Assembly (NCBI GenBank): GCA_001564055.1
Contig: LKNB01000004.1
Coordinates: 1 to 64,000 of the forward strand
Direction of reading: 5' to 3'
DNA: 64,000 bases
From: Rhodothermaceae bacterium Tc-Br11_B2g6_7
Lineage (GTDB): Bacteria; Bacteroidota; Rhodothermia; Rhodothermales; Salinibacteraceae
Shown here: positions 52,119-60,908 of the stretch, one piece after another
How positions within the stretch are numbered: position 1 is the first letter of the stretch
Layout: each line of letters opens with the position of its first letter
Notes under the pieces: model-generated
What the model saw: only the letters and a program-made list of their open reading frames with translations
What the model was told of the DNA's origin: nothing
Database searches by the model: none
Made by a program: the position numbers and the translations under genes

Positions 52119-53498
52119 TTAGGCGTCTTCCCGCGCTTCCTCAGCATACCGCATGGCTCGTTTCTCAACAGATTCCTCAGCGTCCCGCGCCCGGAGATCG
52201 GCCAGCCGTTCGGCAATTGCCTGCTCATACCCCTGCTCTCGCGGCGCATAGAAGTACAGGCCCTGCATCCCGTCGGGCAGGTATTGCTCCGGCACGTACC
52301 CTTCGCGGTAGGCATGCGGGTACTTGTAGCCTTTGCCGTGCCCAAGCCCCTCTTTGTCACGGCTGGCATCTTTGAGCTGGTTGGGCACGTCACCGGTTTG
52401 CTCTTCCCGCACGTGCTTCAGCGCGTCGAAATACGCAAACGCGCTGTTCGACTTGGGCGCAGTGGCCAGGTAGAGGCAGCATTCCGCCAGCAGAAACTGC
52501 CCCTCCGGCATGCCAATGTAGTCGAACCCCGTGGCGGTCGATTGGGCGATCTGTAGCGCGCGGGGATCCGCCAGCCCGATGTCTTCCGCAGCAAAGATAA
52601 GCATGCGCCGGATGATAAAGCGTGGGTCCTCGCCGGCGTAGATCATCCGGGCCATCCAGTAAAGCGCCGCATCGGGATCGGAGCCCCGCATGCTCTTGAT
52701 GAAAGCGCTGATGGTATCGAAATGGGCATCGCCCTCCTTATCGTACAGCACGGCACGCTGCTGGATGGAGTCCTCGGCCACGCGCAGCGGGATGTGGATG
52801 GTGCCCTCTGGCGTGGCTTCGGTGGTTTCGACGGCCAGTTCCAGCGCGTTGAGGAGGGAGCGCGCGTCCCCATTGGCCGTGCTTACGAGATGGACCAGCG
52901 CCTCGTCGTCGATCTGCACATCCAAATCGCCGTAGCCGCGCTCGGGATCGGCCAGCGCCTGCTCCGCTACGGCACGGAGGTCATCCTCTTCCAGCGTCCG
53001 AAACTCGAACACCCGGCTCCGGCTGACGAGTGCTTTGTTGACCTCGAAGTACGGGTTCTCCGTAGTCGCGCCAATGAACACGACGGTGCCGTTTTCCACA
53101 TGCGGCAAGAGGGCATCCTGCTGCGCTTTGTTGAAGCGGTGCACCTCATCCACAAACAGGATCGTTCGCTGCTGATGATGGGCCAGCCGCCGCTCGGCCG
53201 CGGCGATCGCCTCGCGGATATCCTTTACGCCGGAGAGCACTGCGTTCATCGACGTGAAGTGGGCTTCTGTCGTGTTGGCGATGATGCGGGCGAGCGTTGT
53301 TTTGCCCGTGCCCGGCGGCCCAAAAAACAGCACAGAGGTCACCCGGTCGGCTTTGATGGCCCGGCGCAGCAGCTTGCCTTCGCCCAGAATATGGTCCTGC
53401 CCGATGAACTCACGTAGCGTGCGGGGCCGCATGCGGTCGGCCAGGGGTGCGTTGGCGGCTTGCTCACGGGCAGCGGCTTCGCGAAAAAGATCAGACAT
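52119..53498 (-). CDS. rarA: Replication-associated recombination protein RarA (MgsA)
   Basis: The 459-residue AAA+ ATPase has Walker A FGPPGTGKTTLARIIANTT, Walker B ILFVDEVHRFNKAQQDALLP and sensor 1 FIGATTENPYFEVNKAL, followed by the RarA C-terminal domain with GSDPDAALYWMARMIYAGEDPRFI and a closing EGQFLLAECCLYLATAPKSNSA. It acts on stalled replication forks. The start at 53498 (MSDLFREAAAREQ) is typical. Confidence 0.95.
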   Translation of the reverse strand: MSDLFREAAAREQAANAPLADRMRPRTLREFIGQDHILGEGKLLRRAIKADRVTSVLFFGPPGTGKTTLARIIANTTEAHFTSMNAVLSGVKDIREAIAAAERRLAHHQQRTILFVDEVHRFNKAQQDALLPHVENGTVVFIGATTENPYFEVNKALVSRSRVFEFRTLEEDDLRAVAEQALADPERGYGDLDVQIDDEALVHLVSTANGDARSLLNALELAVETTEATPEGTIHIPLRVAEDSIQQRAVLYDKEGDAHFDTISAFIKSMRGSDPDAALYWMARMIYAGEDPRFIIRRMLIFAAEDIGLADPRALQIAQSTATGFDYIGMPEGQFLLAECCLYLATAPKSNSAFAYFDALKHVREEQTGDVPNQLKDASRDKEGLGHGKGYKYPHAYREGYVPEQYLPDGMQGLYFYAPREQGYEQAIAERLADLRARDAEESVEKRAMRYAEEAREDA

Positions 53499-53668
53499 AG
53501 GCGTGCGTGACAATGACGGGAGGCCCAACGCCTACACGCAGCATGCCGAACGGTTTAGCCGCACCGCCGCAATCCGCAGCATGTCCGCTTCATGCCTGAT
53601 TTTTCGCTCTATAAGGTGACGGGCCTCAAGCCCCCCACCTATCCTTTTCCCACCGTAGCGACGATGTT

Positions 53669-54298
53669 ATGAAACGCCTATTGATAGTCCCGTTGTGCCT
53701 CTGCCTGGTTTTCCTTTTCTCGGCCTGTGACGAGGAAACCCGCACAGCTTTCCAGGAACTGCAGAGCGCGGTGCAGAACAGCGAGCAACTCACCACGGGC
53801 CTGCAAGAGATGACCCGCACCATCGAGGAGATGGATAGCACCGACCGGGAGCCGGTGGAAACGGTTGACTTCCGTGAACTGCAGTCCCTCCTGCCGGAAA
53901 CCCTCCCGGGCATGGAACGCGTCGACCTGGAGGGCGCGCGCCAGACGATGGGCGGCATCTCGGTGGCGAACGCCAAGGCTACGTTTCAGAGTGAAAACCG
54001 CGGCCGGCTGACGGTGGAAGTCACGGACATGGGTGGCGTAGGCGGTCTTGCGGCCCTTGGCATGGGGATGCTCATGATGGAGGTCGACCGGGAATCCATG
54101 CAGGGGTACGAGCGCACACGCGACTACCAGGGGCACCGCATGCATGAGAAATGGGACGGGCAGCGCGAACGGGGCGAGGTTACCGTGCTCGTCGAACGCC
54201 GCTTCGCCGTAAAGGCAGAAGGCCGCAATGTACCCATGGAAACCATTTTGGCGAGCATAGAAGGCATCAACCTGCGCGCTCTGGAAGGGATGAAGTAG
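53669..54298 (+). CDS. Hypothetical lipoprotein, 209 residues
   Basis: Lipobox LFSAC places the lipid anchor on Cys20. Residues about 25-65 form a charged helix likely to coil (TAFQELQSAVQNSEQLTTGLQEMTRTIEEM). After VDFRELQSLLPETLPGMER comes a compact domain with RLTVEVTDMGGVGGLAALGMGMLMMEVD and RYGH-like YQGHRMHEKWD. The pattern recalls a small family of secreted proteins with LPETLPGMxR, but I cannot name it. It is divergent from rarA and convergent with the WYL gene. Confidence 0.75.
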   Translation: MKRLLIVPLCLCLVFLFSACDEETRTAFQELQSAVQNSEQLTTGLQEMTRTIEEMDSTDREPVETVDFRELQSLLPETLPGMERVDLEGARQTMGGISVANAKATFQSENRGRLTVEVTDMGGVGGLAALGMGMLMMEVDRESMQGYERTRDYQGHRMHEKWDGQRERGEVTVLVERRFAVKAEGRNVPMETILASIEGINLRALEGMK

Positions 54299-54399
54299 CC
54301 AACTGTCTCACGTAATGCCGCGAGCCAGCCATGGCGACCCTTCACGTGGCGTCCGCGCCGCCGCTGTGGTACCAACCGCGAAGGGGCATAGCTGGACGC

Positions 54400-55182
54400 T
54401 CAAAGCAGCCGCTGCTCTTCGCGGTACCGGGCCGCGATGCTACGGGCCTCCCGCGCCACCCGCTGCTGCAGGAGGGTCGGCTCCAGCACCCGCGCTTGCC
54501 CGCCCCAGCTCAAGATCCACGGCAAGAGGTCGGTAGGGCGCGGCACCCGCAGCGTGGCGATGAGGCCGTCGTCGACTTCTTCCATTCCTACCGGGGGCAG
54601 GCCGTCGCCACTGCGGACCCGGGGAGCCACCTCCGCGCTAAACCAGACACGCACCCGCACATCCTGGGAGGCGCGTCCGTTTGGCGCCGTGCCAGCATAG
54701 CTTGCCGGCCGGCTAAAGGTATCGTCCAGCACTTCCACTGCCCCGATCGCCCGCAGGCGAAATTGCCGGACGCGCTGTTGCCCGTGGCACCACCCCACAA
54801 GGTGTCCCCCGCGTGATCCGTGCTGCACGAGGCCGTACGGATCCACTGTTTCAGAGACCGAGGCCTGCGTGCCTCGACGATACGCGAAGCGCACGGTGTG
54901 TTGCTCGGCCAGTGCCTCCCGCAGCGGATGCGCCACCGCGGTTCCCGCTTCCGGCGTCAGTGCCTCGGGCGGCGCACAGCGTAGGCCGAGGTCGAGCCGG
55001 TACCCCGTGCCGGGCACACCGGCAATGGGCAGCCCAGTCTCCAGCAGCTCCTGCACATCACGGTAGATGGTGCGGCGGCTCACGCTCAGGGTTTCGGCCA
55101 GGTCCTCGGCGCGCTGCCACTGCTCCGAGCGCAGCGCCGTGACGATGGCCTGCCGGCGTTCCGTGGGCGAGAGGTCGGGCAT
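54400..55182 (-). CDS. HTH–WYL domain transcriptional regulator (YafY family)
   Basis: The 260-residue regulator starts at 55182 (MPDLSPTERRQAI). The N-terminal HTH_11 is REQRQAIV-like, with WQRAEDLAETLSVSRRTIYRDVQELLETGLPI and GTGYRLD. The WYL domain (about 95-175) has the family features VDPYGLVQHGSRGGHLVGWCHGQQRVRQFRLRAIGAVEVLDDTF, where the usual W-Y-L is partly replaced (LVGWC). A WCX C-terminal segment follows. Such proteins sense nucleic-acid-like ligands and control stress or defence genes. Its target here is unknown. Confidence 0.9.
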   Translation of the reverse strand: MPDLSPTERRQAIVTALRSEQWQRAEDLAETLSVSRRTIYRDVQELLETGLPIAGVPGTGYRLDLGLRCAPPEALTPEAGTAVAHPLREALAEQHTVRFAYRRGTQASVSETVDPYGLVQHGSRGGHLVGWCHGQQRVRQFRLRAIGAVEVLDDTFSRPASYAGTAPNGRASQDVRVRVWFSAEVAPRVRSGDGLPPVGMEEVDDGLIATLRVPRPTDLLPWILSWGGQARVLEPTLLQQRVAREARSIAARYREEQRLL

Positions 55183-55339
55183 GGCGGTGTGGGGAAAAGA
55201 TCCATCAGGCAATGGGCGGCACAAGTACGCAGGGCGATTCCGGCAGTTCAACAGATGGGTGGTCACAGGACCGTAGCATTCAAACACACATTTTCGTATG
55301 CTGAGAGGTGCTGGCTCTCTTCACCCACCACACAGCTTC

Positions 55340-55702
55340 ATGGCTACCTCCTCCGATGTCGCACTCGATCCCGCGATCGCAACGCCAGCGGCCGGCATGT
55401 CCGGCTGGCTCAAGTTCATCGGGGTGATGAACATCCTCATCGGTATTCCGAACATGATTGTACTGGTGGGTTTCCTGTACATCTGGCTGGGCGTGCTCCT
55501 CTACCAGGCCGGCGATGCGGCCAGCACTGCGGGCGCACAGGATGTGCCGCGCCTGCTACACAAGCTCAAAACCTACTTTGTGATTACAGGGGTGCTGTAT
55601 CTATTAGTCATTCTGGTCGTCATTCTGCTCTTTACGCTGGTGGGCTTCGGCTTCGTCATGGGTATTTTTGAGTCGGCCATGGACCGCACGATGCGGACGT
55701 GA
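55340..55702 (+). CDS. DUF5362 family membrane protein
   Basis: The 120-residue protein starts at the ATG at 55340 (MATSSDVAL). Two hydrophobic regions (about 23-50, LKFIGVMNILIGIPNMIVLVGFLYIWLGVLLYQ, and 74-108, KTYFVITGVLYLLVILVVILLFTLVGFG) flank a helical Ala-rich linker. The layout and the xGxLxxILGI-xNxL pattern match DUF5362 proteins of Bacteroidota. Function unknown. Confidence 0.7.
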   Translation: MATSSDVALDPAIATPAAGMSGWLKFIGVMNILIGIPNMIVLVGFLYIWLGVLLYQAGDAASTAGAQDVPRLLHKLKTYFVITGVLYLLVILVVILLFTLVGFGFVMGIFESAMDRTMRT

Positions 55703-55775
55703 CGCGAATGGAGGCTTCTTGCCCTGCTGCCACTGAGGCTGGGCACGGTGCATTGCGAGCCACTGTGCGCCAGCC

Positions 55776-56432
55776 TTAGCCGTCCACCGCCACACCCGTT
55801 TCAGCAAGTAGCTCGCGGATGCCGCGCTCAAACTTTTTAGCGCCGCCGTGCGAGGGATGGCGCACGTACGTGCTCTTCAGGTCCAGCTTCTTGTAGGCCT
55901 GCTCGGCTTTACGCCCAATGGCTACCAGCTTGGTCGGCTGGAGGGCCTCCACCAAGCCTGTAAGCAGGTCACCGTGCGCGGTAACTTCGCTGCGGCGCGG
56001 CGTGCGGATGGTGAGGGGCGCGCCTTCGTCGTGCGGGTGGAAAGGCACGCTATTCCACACGAAAAAGTGCGGGAAGTGCGGCTGCAGCACGCGCCAGAAG
56101 ATGTTGGCGCTATACTCGTTATGGGGTTCCTCTTCCAGACTGGTGGGCGCGCCGCTGATGGGGAACGTGGGTTCCACCAGCTGGGCCTCGCTCGTTACGG
56201 GAATACCAGAAAACCGGCAGCCCCAGGGGCCAGGCGCCTCCATCAGCAGAAGCAGCTTGGGAGGCGCGGTGTAGGCGTCCACGTAGCGCTTCAGGTTAGC
56301 GCGACGCGTGGCGGGCGCATCGGGGCGGTCGAGGTCGGGGTGACGATCGCGATACGGGTTGAACAGTTCGTTTGTAGAAGGGGTTTGGAAGAGCTGTTCT
56401 TCAAATAGCGACCAGACAGCGCGTGCAGGCAT
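55776..56432 (-). CDS. Uracil-DNA glycosylase superfamily protein
   Basis: The 218-residue protein starts at the ATG at 56432 (MPARAVWSLFEEQLF); the extended frame is not conserved. Motif A is LLLMEAPGPWGCRFSGIPVTSE, a variant in which EAPG replaces the classical GQDPY. Late on, the motif B-like YVRHPSHGGAKKFERGI carries His/Pro/Ser. FFVWNSVPFHPHDEG holds an Asn typical of the fold. It probably removes uracil or a related damaged base. Confidence 0.87.
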   Translation of the reverse strand: MPARAVWSLFEEQLFQTPSTNELFNPYRDRHPDLDRPDAPATRRANLKRYVDAYTAPPKLLLLMEAPGPWGCRFSGIPVTSEAQLVEPTFPISGAPTSLEEEPHNEYSANIFWRVLQPHFPHFFVWNSVPFHPHDEGAPLTIRTPRRSEVTAHGDLLTGLVEALQPTKLVAIGRKAEQAYKKLDLKSTYVRHPSHGGAKKFERGIRELLAETGVAVDG

Positions 56433-56574
56433 AGAAACGGCAAGGATTGGTTGAGGTACAGCGAAATTGAGCAGGCGCCCCGAGCCAATGGAAACCACGG
56501 GCAAAGGTTGCCGTGCGCTGCGGCGCGCTGCCTGCATCGCGTAGTATTGTTTTCTTTTGATCTTGTAGGATACT

Positions 56575-59178
56575 ATGGCTTCTTGGATTACCCTCAAGTT
56601 TGGCGGCACCAGCGTGTCGACGCGCGACCGCTGGGACACCATCGCGGAAGTAGCCCGTGATCACCGTGATCGCGGCCACCGCGTGCTGATGGTCTGCTCG
56701 GCGCTGGCCGGCATTTCGGATAAGCTGGAGGCCCTGCTGGAGGCCAGCCTCGACGGGGGACACGAGCCGCTGCTTGCCGATATCGAACGCCAGCACCGGG
56801 AGCTGGCGCAAGCCCTCGGCATGGACGGCGGCCGGCTGCTGGCCGACCACTTCGCGTTGCTGGAGCGGCTGGCGCACGGCGCCTCGCTCATCCGCGAGAC
56901 GAGCCCCCGCCTGAAGGCCCGCGTAATGGCCATGGGCGAGTTGATGTCGACCACGCTCGGCGCAGCATTTCTTGAGCAGCAAGCCTTGACCACCACCTGG
57001 GAAGACGCCCGCGCCCTGCTGCAGGCCCAGCCGAGCGACCAAGACGTGCCGGTGCGGCACTACCTCAACGCTCGCTGTGGAACAGCCGCGGATCCCGACC
57101 TACAGGCCCACCTTGAGGCCCATGGTACGGACGTGGTGCTGACGCAGGGCTTCATCGCGCGGGACGCCAACGATGATACGGTCCTGCTCGGGCGCGGCGG
57201 CTCGGACACCTCGGCGGCCTATCTGGCTGCCCGCGTCCAGGCCGAACGCCTGGAGATCTGGACGGACGTGCCCGGCCTCTTCACCGCCAACCCGCACCAG
57301 ATCCCCTCTGCACGCCTGCTGCGCTCGCTGGGGTACGACGAAGCGCAGGAGCTGGCAACCATGGGCGCCAAGGTGCTGCACCCCCGCTCCGTAGACCCCG
57401 TCCGCCGTCACCAGATTCCGCTCCACATCCGCTCCACCGCAGCGCCCGACACGCAGGGCACTATCATCGCGCCCGACGTGCCGGACGTCGGCGCGCAGGT
57501 AAAGGCCCTGTCTGTGAAGTCAGGCGTGACGCTTATCGCCATGGACACGCTCGGCATGTGGCAGCAGGTCGGCTTCCTGGCCGATGCCTTCGCCGTCTTC
57601 AAAGAGCACGGGCTGTCGGTCGACCTGGTAGCCACCTCCGAAACGAACGTGACGGTATCGCTCGATCCGTCGGCGAACGCGCTCGACCCGGGCACCATCC
57701 AGGCCCTGCTGGATGACCTCAACACGTTTTGCACCGCAAGGGAGATTGGGCCTTGTGCTGTACTCAGCCTGGTGGGCCGGAATATTCGCTCGCTGCTGAA
57801 TGAACTGGCGCCCGTGTTTGAGGCGTTTGACGAGCAGCAGGTCTATCTCGTCTCGCAGGCCGCAAGCGACCTCAACCTTACCTTTACCGTGAACGAGGAT
57901 CAGGCGCCCCGCCTCCTGCGCAAGCTACACGCGCAGCTGTTCGACACGCGCGGGCCCGACGACCTGCTGGGGCCCTCCTGGCGCGAGCTGTTTGGCGAGC
58001 TGCCCGATGCCGCTACCGGCCCCGCCCGCTGGTGGCGCGAACGGCGCGAGGAGCTCCTCACGCTGGCCGCCCACGAGAGCCCGTGCTATGTCTACGACAC
58101 AGATACGCTGCACGCTGCCGTCGATACACTTGAAGACCTGAGCCTCATCGGCCGCCGCTTCTATGCCATCAAGGCGAACGCTCACCCCGACGTGCTGCGC
58201 CTGTTTGAGCAGCGCGGCCTCGGGTTTGAGTGCGTCTCGCCGGGGGAAGTGGACCACGTCTTCGCGCTGTTTCCCGACATTGACCCGGGGCGGGTGCTGT
58301 TCACGCCTAACTTTGCCGCACGTGAAGAATATGCCGCGGCGTTTGCGCGAGGCATCCATGTCACCCTGGATAACGTGCACGCGCTCGAATCGTGGGGCGC
58401 GGTGTTTGAAGGGCAGGACATCTTTATCCGTGTAGATCCGGGCCGTGGCCATGGGCACCATCGGCACGTGCGCACCGCCGGCGCTCAGTCGAAGTTTGGC
58501 GTATCCCCGCCCGACCTGGACCGCATGCTGGCGCGTGCGGAGGCGCTGAACGTCCGCGTGGTGGGCCTGCACGCGCACCTGGGCAGCGGCATTCGCACCC
58601 CGGAAGCATGGTCGGATACGGCCCTCTTTCTGGCATCCATTGCAGAGCAGATCCCTACAGCGCGCATCCTCAACCTGGGCGGCGGACTAAGCGTGCCGGA
58701 GCGGCCCGGCGCACTTCCGCTGGACCTTAAGGCATTCAGCGCGCAACTCGATAGCTTCTCCCGCGCCTATCCCGACTATGAGCTGTGGATCGAACCCGGG
58801 CGCTTTCTGGTGTCGGAGGCCGGTGTCCTGCTCGCCCGCGTAACACAGACCAAGCGGAAGGGCGAGGTGCGCTATGTGGGCGTCGAGACGGGCATGAACT
58901 CGCTGATCCGCCCGGCCCTCTACGGTGCGTACCACCAGATCCTCAACCTGACGAAGCTGGACGAGGCGCCTACCCTGACCGCGGAGGTGGTTGGACCGAT
59001 TTGCGAGACCGGTGACGTGCTGGGCCACAGCCGCCGCCTGCCCCCGACCGACGAGGGCGACGTGCTGCTGGTGGCTACCGCTGGCGCTTACGGGCGCGTG
59101 ATGAGCTCACACTACAACCTGCGGCCGCCGGCCTCCGAACACGTGCTGGCGTCTCGAACGGAAGAAGCGACGGTGTAG
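56575..59178 (+). CDS. lysAC: Bifunctional aspartate kinase / diaminopimelate decarboxylase
   Basis: The 867-residue fusion joins the first and last enzymes of lysine synthesis. The kinase part (1 to about 470) has WITLKFGGTSVSTRDRW, the phosphate loop GRGGSDTSAAYLAARV and EIWTDVPGLFTANP, then ACT domains with VDLVATSETNVTVSLD. The decarboxylase part (about 500-867) has the PLP-lysine in FYAIKANAHPDVLRLF (about residue 532), HLGSGI, LNLGGGLSVPE, EPGRFLVSEAG and VVGPICETGDVLG. The fusion is known in Xanthomonadaceae and a few other groups. The ACT domains suggest lysine feedback control. It stands divergent from the glycosylase. Confidence 0.95.
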   Translation: MASWITLKFGGTSVSTRDRWDTIAEVARDHRDRGHRVLMVCSALAGISDKLEALLEASLDGGHEPLLADIERQHRELAQALGMDGGRLLADHFALLERLAHGASLIRETSPRLKARVMAMGELMSTTLGAAFLEQQALTTTWEDARALLQAQPSDQDVPVRHYLNARCGTAADPDLQAHLEAHGTDVVLTQGFIARDANDDTVLLGRGGSDTSAAYLAARVQAERLEIWTDVPGLFTANPHQIPSARLLRSLGYDEAQELATMGAKVLHPRSVDPVRRHQIPLHIRSTAAPDTQGTIIAPDVPDVGAQVKALSVKSGVTLIAMDTLGMWQQVGFLADAFAVFKEHGLSVDLVATSETNVTVSLDPSANALDPGTIQALLDDLNTFCTAREIGPCAVLSLVGRNIRSLLNELAPVFEAFDEQQVYLVSQAASDLNLTFTVNEDQAPRLLRKLHAQLFDTRGPDDLLGPSWRELFGELPDAATGPARWWRERREELLTLAAHESPCYVYDTDTLHAAVDTLEDLSLIGRRFYAIKANAHPDVLRLFEQRGLGFECVSPGEVDHVFALFPDIDPGRVLFTPNFAAREEYAAAFARGIHVTLDNVHALESWGAVFEGQDIFIRVDPGRGHGHHRHVRTAGAQSKFGVSPPDLDRMLARAEALNVRVVGLHAHLGSGIRTPEAWSDTALFLASIAEQIPTARILNLGGGLSVPERPGALPLDLKAFSAQLDSFSRAYPDYELWIEPGRFLVSEAGVLLARVTQTKRKGEVRYVGVETGMNSLIRPALYGAYHQILNLTKLDEAPTLTAEVVGPICETGDVLGHSRRLPPTDEGDVLLVATAGAYGRVMSSHYNLRPPASEHVLASRTEEATV

Positions 59179-59282
59179 AACAGGATGCGGCAGGGGCCTG
59201 GGGCCAAGAAGCGTAACGGCGTGCCTGCCGAGCGCAACCAAAGAGCTACACGTCCCTGCTCACGCTTCAGCCCACTGCTTTC

Positions 59283-59765
59283 ATGCCCTATCGTGTACTC
59301 GCTTCCGTCCTGACCCTCGCACTTCTGCTTGCAGCCTGCGCCGAAGCCACCTCCGACGACGACTACGCTGCCACGCACCGCGCGCAGGACGTCCACCTGA
59401 CGCCGGATGGTAACACGATGCAATATGCCCAGACGGCGTTTAGCGTCAAGGCAGGTTCCACTGTCACCCTGACGTTCGAGAACACGGCCACCAGTTCGGC
59501 GATGGTGCACAACGTGGTCCTTCTGACGACCGATGACGACGCTGACCTTCAGCGTGTGTCGCAGGCGGGTATGCAAGCCGGCGTAGACAGCGATTACGTT
59601 CCCGAGGACGACGCCATTCATGCGGCAACGCCGCTCGCGCAGCCCGGCGAAACGGTCAGCATCACGTTTACGGCCCCACAGGAGCCCGGCGCGTATCGCT
59701 ATTTCTGCACCTTCCCCGGGCATGCCAGCATGATGCAGGGCACCATGCTGGTGGAGGAATCCTGA
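59283..59765 (+). CDS. Azurin/plastocyanin-like blue copper lipoprotein
   Basis: The 160-residue protein has lipobox LLAAC (Cys19), so it is membrane-anchored. The cupredoxin fold is visible: TAFSVKAGSTVTLTFENTATSSAMVHNVVLL provides the first His. FCTFPGHASMMQG supplies Cys, His and Met with azurin spacing, completing a type 1 copper site. It likely carries electrons in the respiratory chain or in denitrification. Convergent with the DUF6503 gene. Confidence 0.9.
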   Translation: MPYRVLASVLTLALLLAACAEATSDDDYAATHRAQDVHLTPDGNTMQYAQTAFSVKAGSTVTLTFENTATSSAMVHNVVLLTTDDDADLQRVSQAGMQAGVDSDYVPEDDAIHAATPLAQPGETVSITFTAPQEPGAYRYFCTFPGHASMMQGTMLVEES

Positions 59766-59784
59766 GGGAGCGGTCCTTGCTACG

Positions 59785-60693
59785 CTACTCCGGACGCACG
59801 AATCGGGCGCCTTCCGGTGCTTCCAGCCGGGCGCGATCAAAGGGCCGCGTGAAGGAGAGGCTGTCGGCGAAAGCCTCGTTTTTGAATGCTCCCCGCTCCC
59901 CATCCGCGGTGAAGTCATACCCTCGGTAGGTGGTCGCCGTCATAAGCCCGTCCACCGTCACCAAATCCTCGTAGAAGAGTAGCGTTTCCGGGAGATCCGC
60001 ATTCGGCGGCACATCGCGGCCATACGAGACCGTGTAGCGAATCGCATCCACCTGTCCCGTTTCTGGGTGAACATACAGCGTGTAGGAGTCGCCCGGCGAA
60101 GCGCCTACGTCCGCTCCGAAATAGGTCCGCACCATCTCATAGGTGGTGCCGTTCAGCTCTTCATCTGGCAGAAGCTCATAGTTTACGCCCGGGTCAGCCA
60201 GCACGAAAGGGATTTGCTGAAAGTAGTACCCCGAAATCCCCCAGAATGCAGGATTCGGCCGCTCGATGTCTTCCGGGTAGATCCAGGCCTCCTGCCCATC
60301 CCAGGCAAACCGGGCCTCGACCGTGTCTGGATCCTCGTACGATCCCGTCACCAGCAGGTCGTGGTACACATCCCGCGTCTGGTTGTCTGCTACAAGGAAT
60401 GAGGTGAAGCGCAGATCGGCATCCGCATTGGCATACTCCCACGTATAGGAACTCGTGGGGGCGCGGTACCAGGCTTCCAACCCACCATGTGCATCAATCA
60501 CGCGCTGCACCAGCTCGCCCCCCTCGCTTTGACTGAGGCGCTCGGTGGCCTCTGCCACCTGCTGCTCAATGGCCCCGGCGACCTGCGCTTCTTCGGTGGG
60601 CGCCTCCGGCGATTCACATGCTGCCAGTGCAAGAAGAAAGACGAGTAGTAGCGGAGCAGAACGGGTCCAGCAGGAGCATGGCAACGCAGGCAT
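59785..60693 (-). CDS. DUF6503 family outer-membrane lipoprotein
   Basis: The 302-residue protein starts at the ATG at 60693 (MPALPCSCW). Lipobox LAAC gives Cys26. A charged helix is followed by VQRVIDAHGGLEAWYRA, the phrase typical of DUF6503, then beta strands of a LolA-like half barrel with YYFQQIPFVLADPGVNYELL. The family is common in Bacteroidota and of unknown function. A lipid- or iron-binding role is only a guess. Confidence 0.82.
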   Translation of the reverse strand: MPALPCSCWTRSAPLLLVFLLALAACESPEAPTEEAQVAGAIEQQVAEATERLSQSEGGELVQRVIDAHGGLEAWYRAPTSSYTWEYANADADLRFTSFLVADNQTRDVYHDLLVTGSYEDPDTVEARFAWDGQEAWIYPEDIERPNPAFWGISGYYFQQIPFVLADPGVNYELLPDEELNGTTYEMVRTYFGADVGASPGDSYTLYVHPETGQVDAIRYTVSYGRDVPPNADLPETLLFYEDLVTVDGLMTATTYRGYDFTADGERGAFKNEAFADSLSFTRPFDRARLEAPEGARFVRPE

Positions 60694-60908
60694 ACGCACA
60701 GACAAGAGAGGTCAATAAAAAGATAGTGATCGCAATTTCTTTTGTGTCAATGGAAGCGCGCACGTTACGAGATTCAGCAGCAGAGGCCGGCGGTACCTGT
60801 TACGATGCGTGGTTGCTTGTCCAGATGGCTTGCGCACGCCGCGCGAAGTCGCTATCCTATGCCTTACACTGCCGCGAAGGACTTTATCATTGACCCCACC
60901 TCCCGTTC

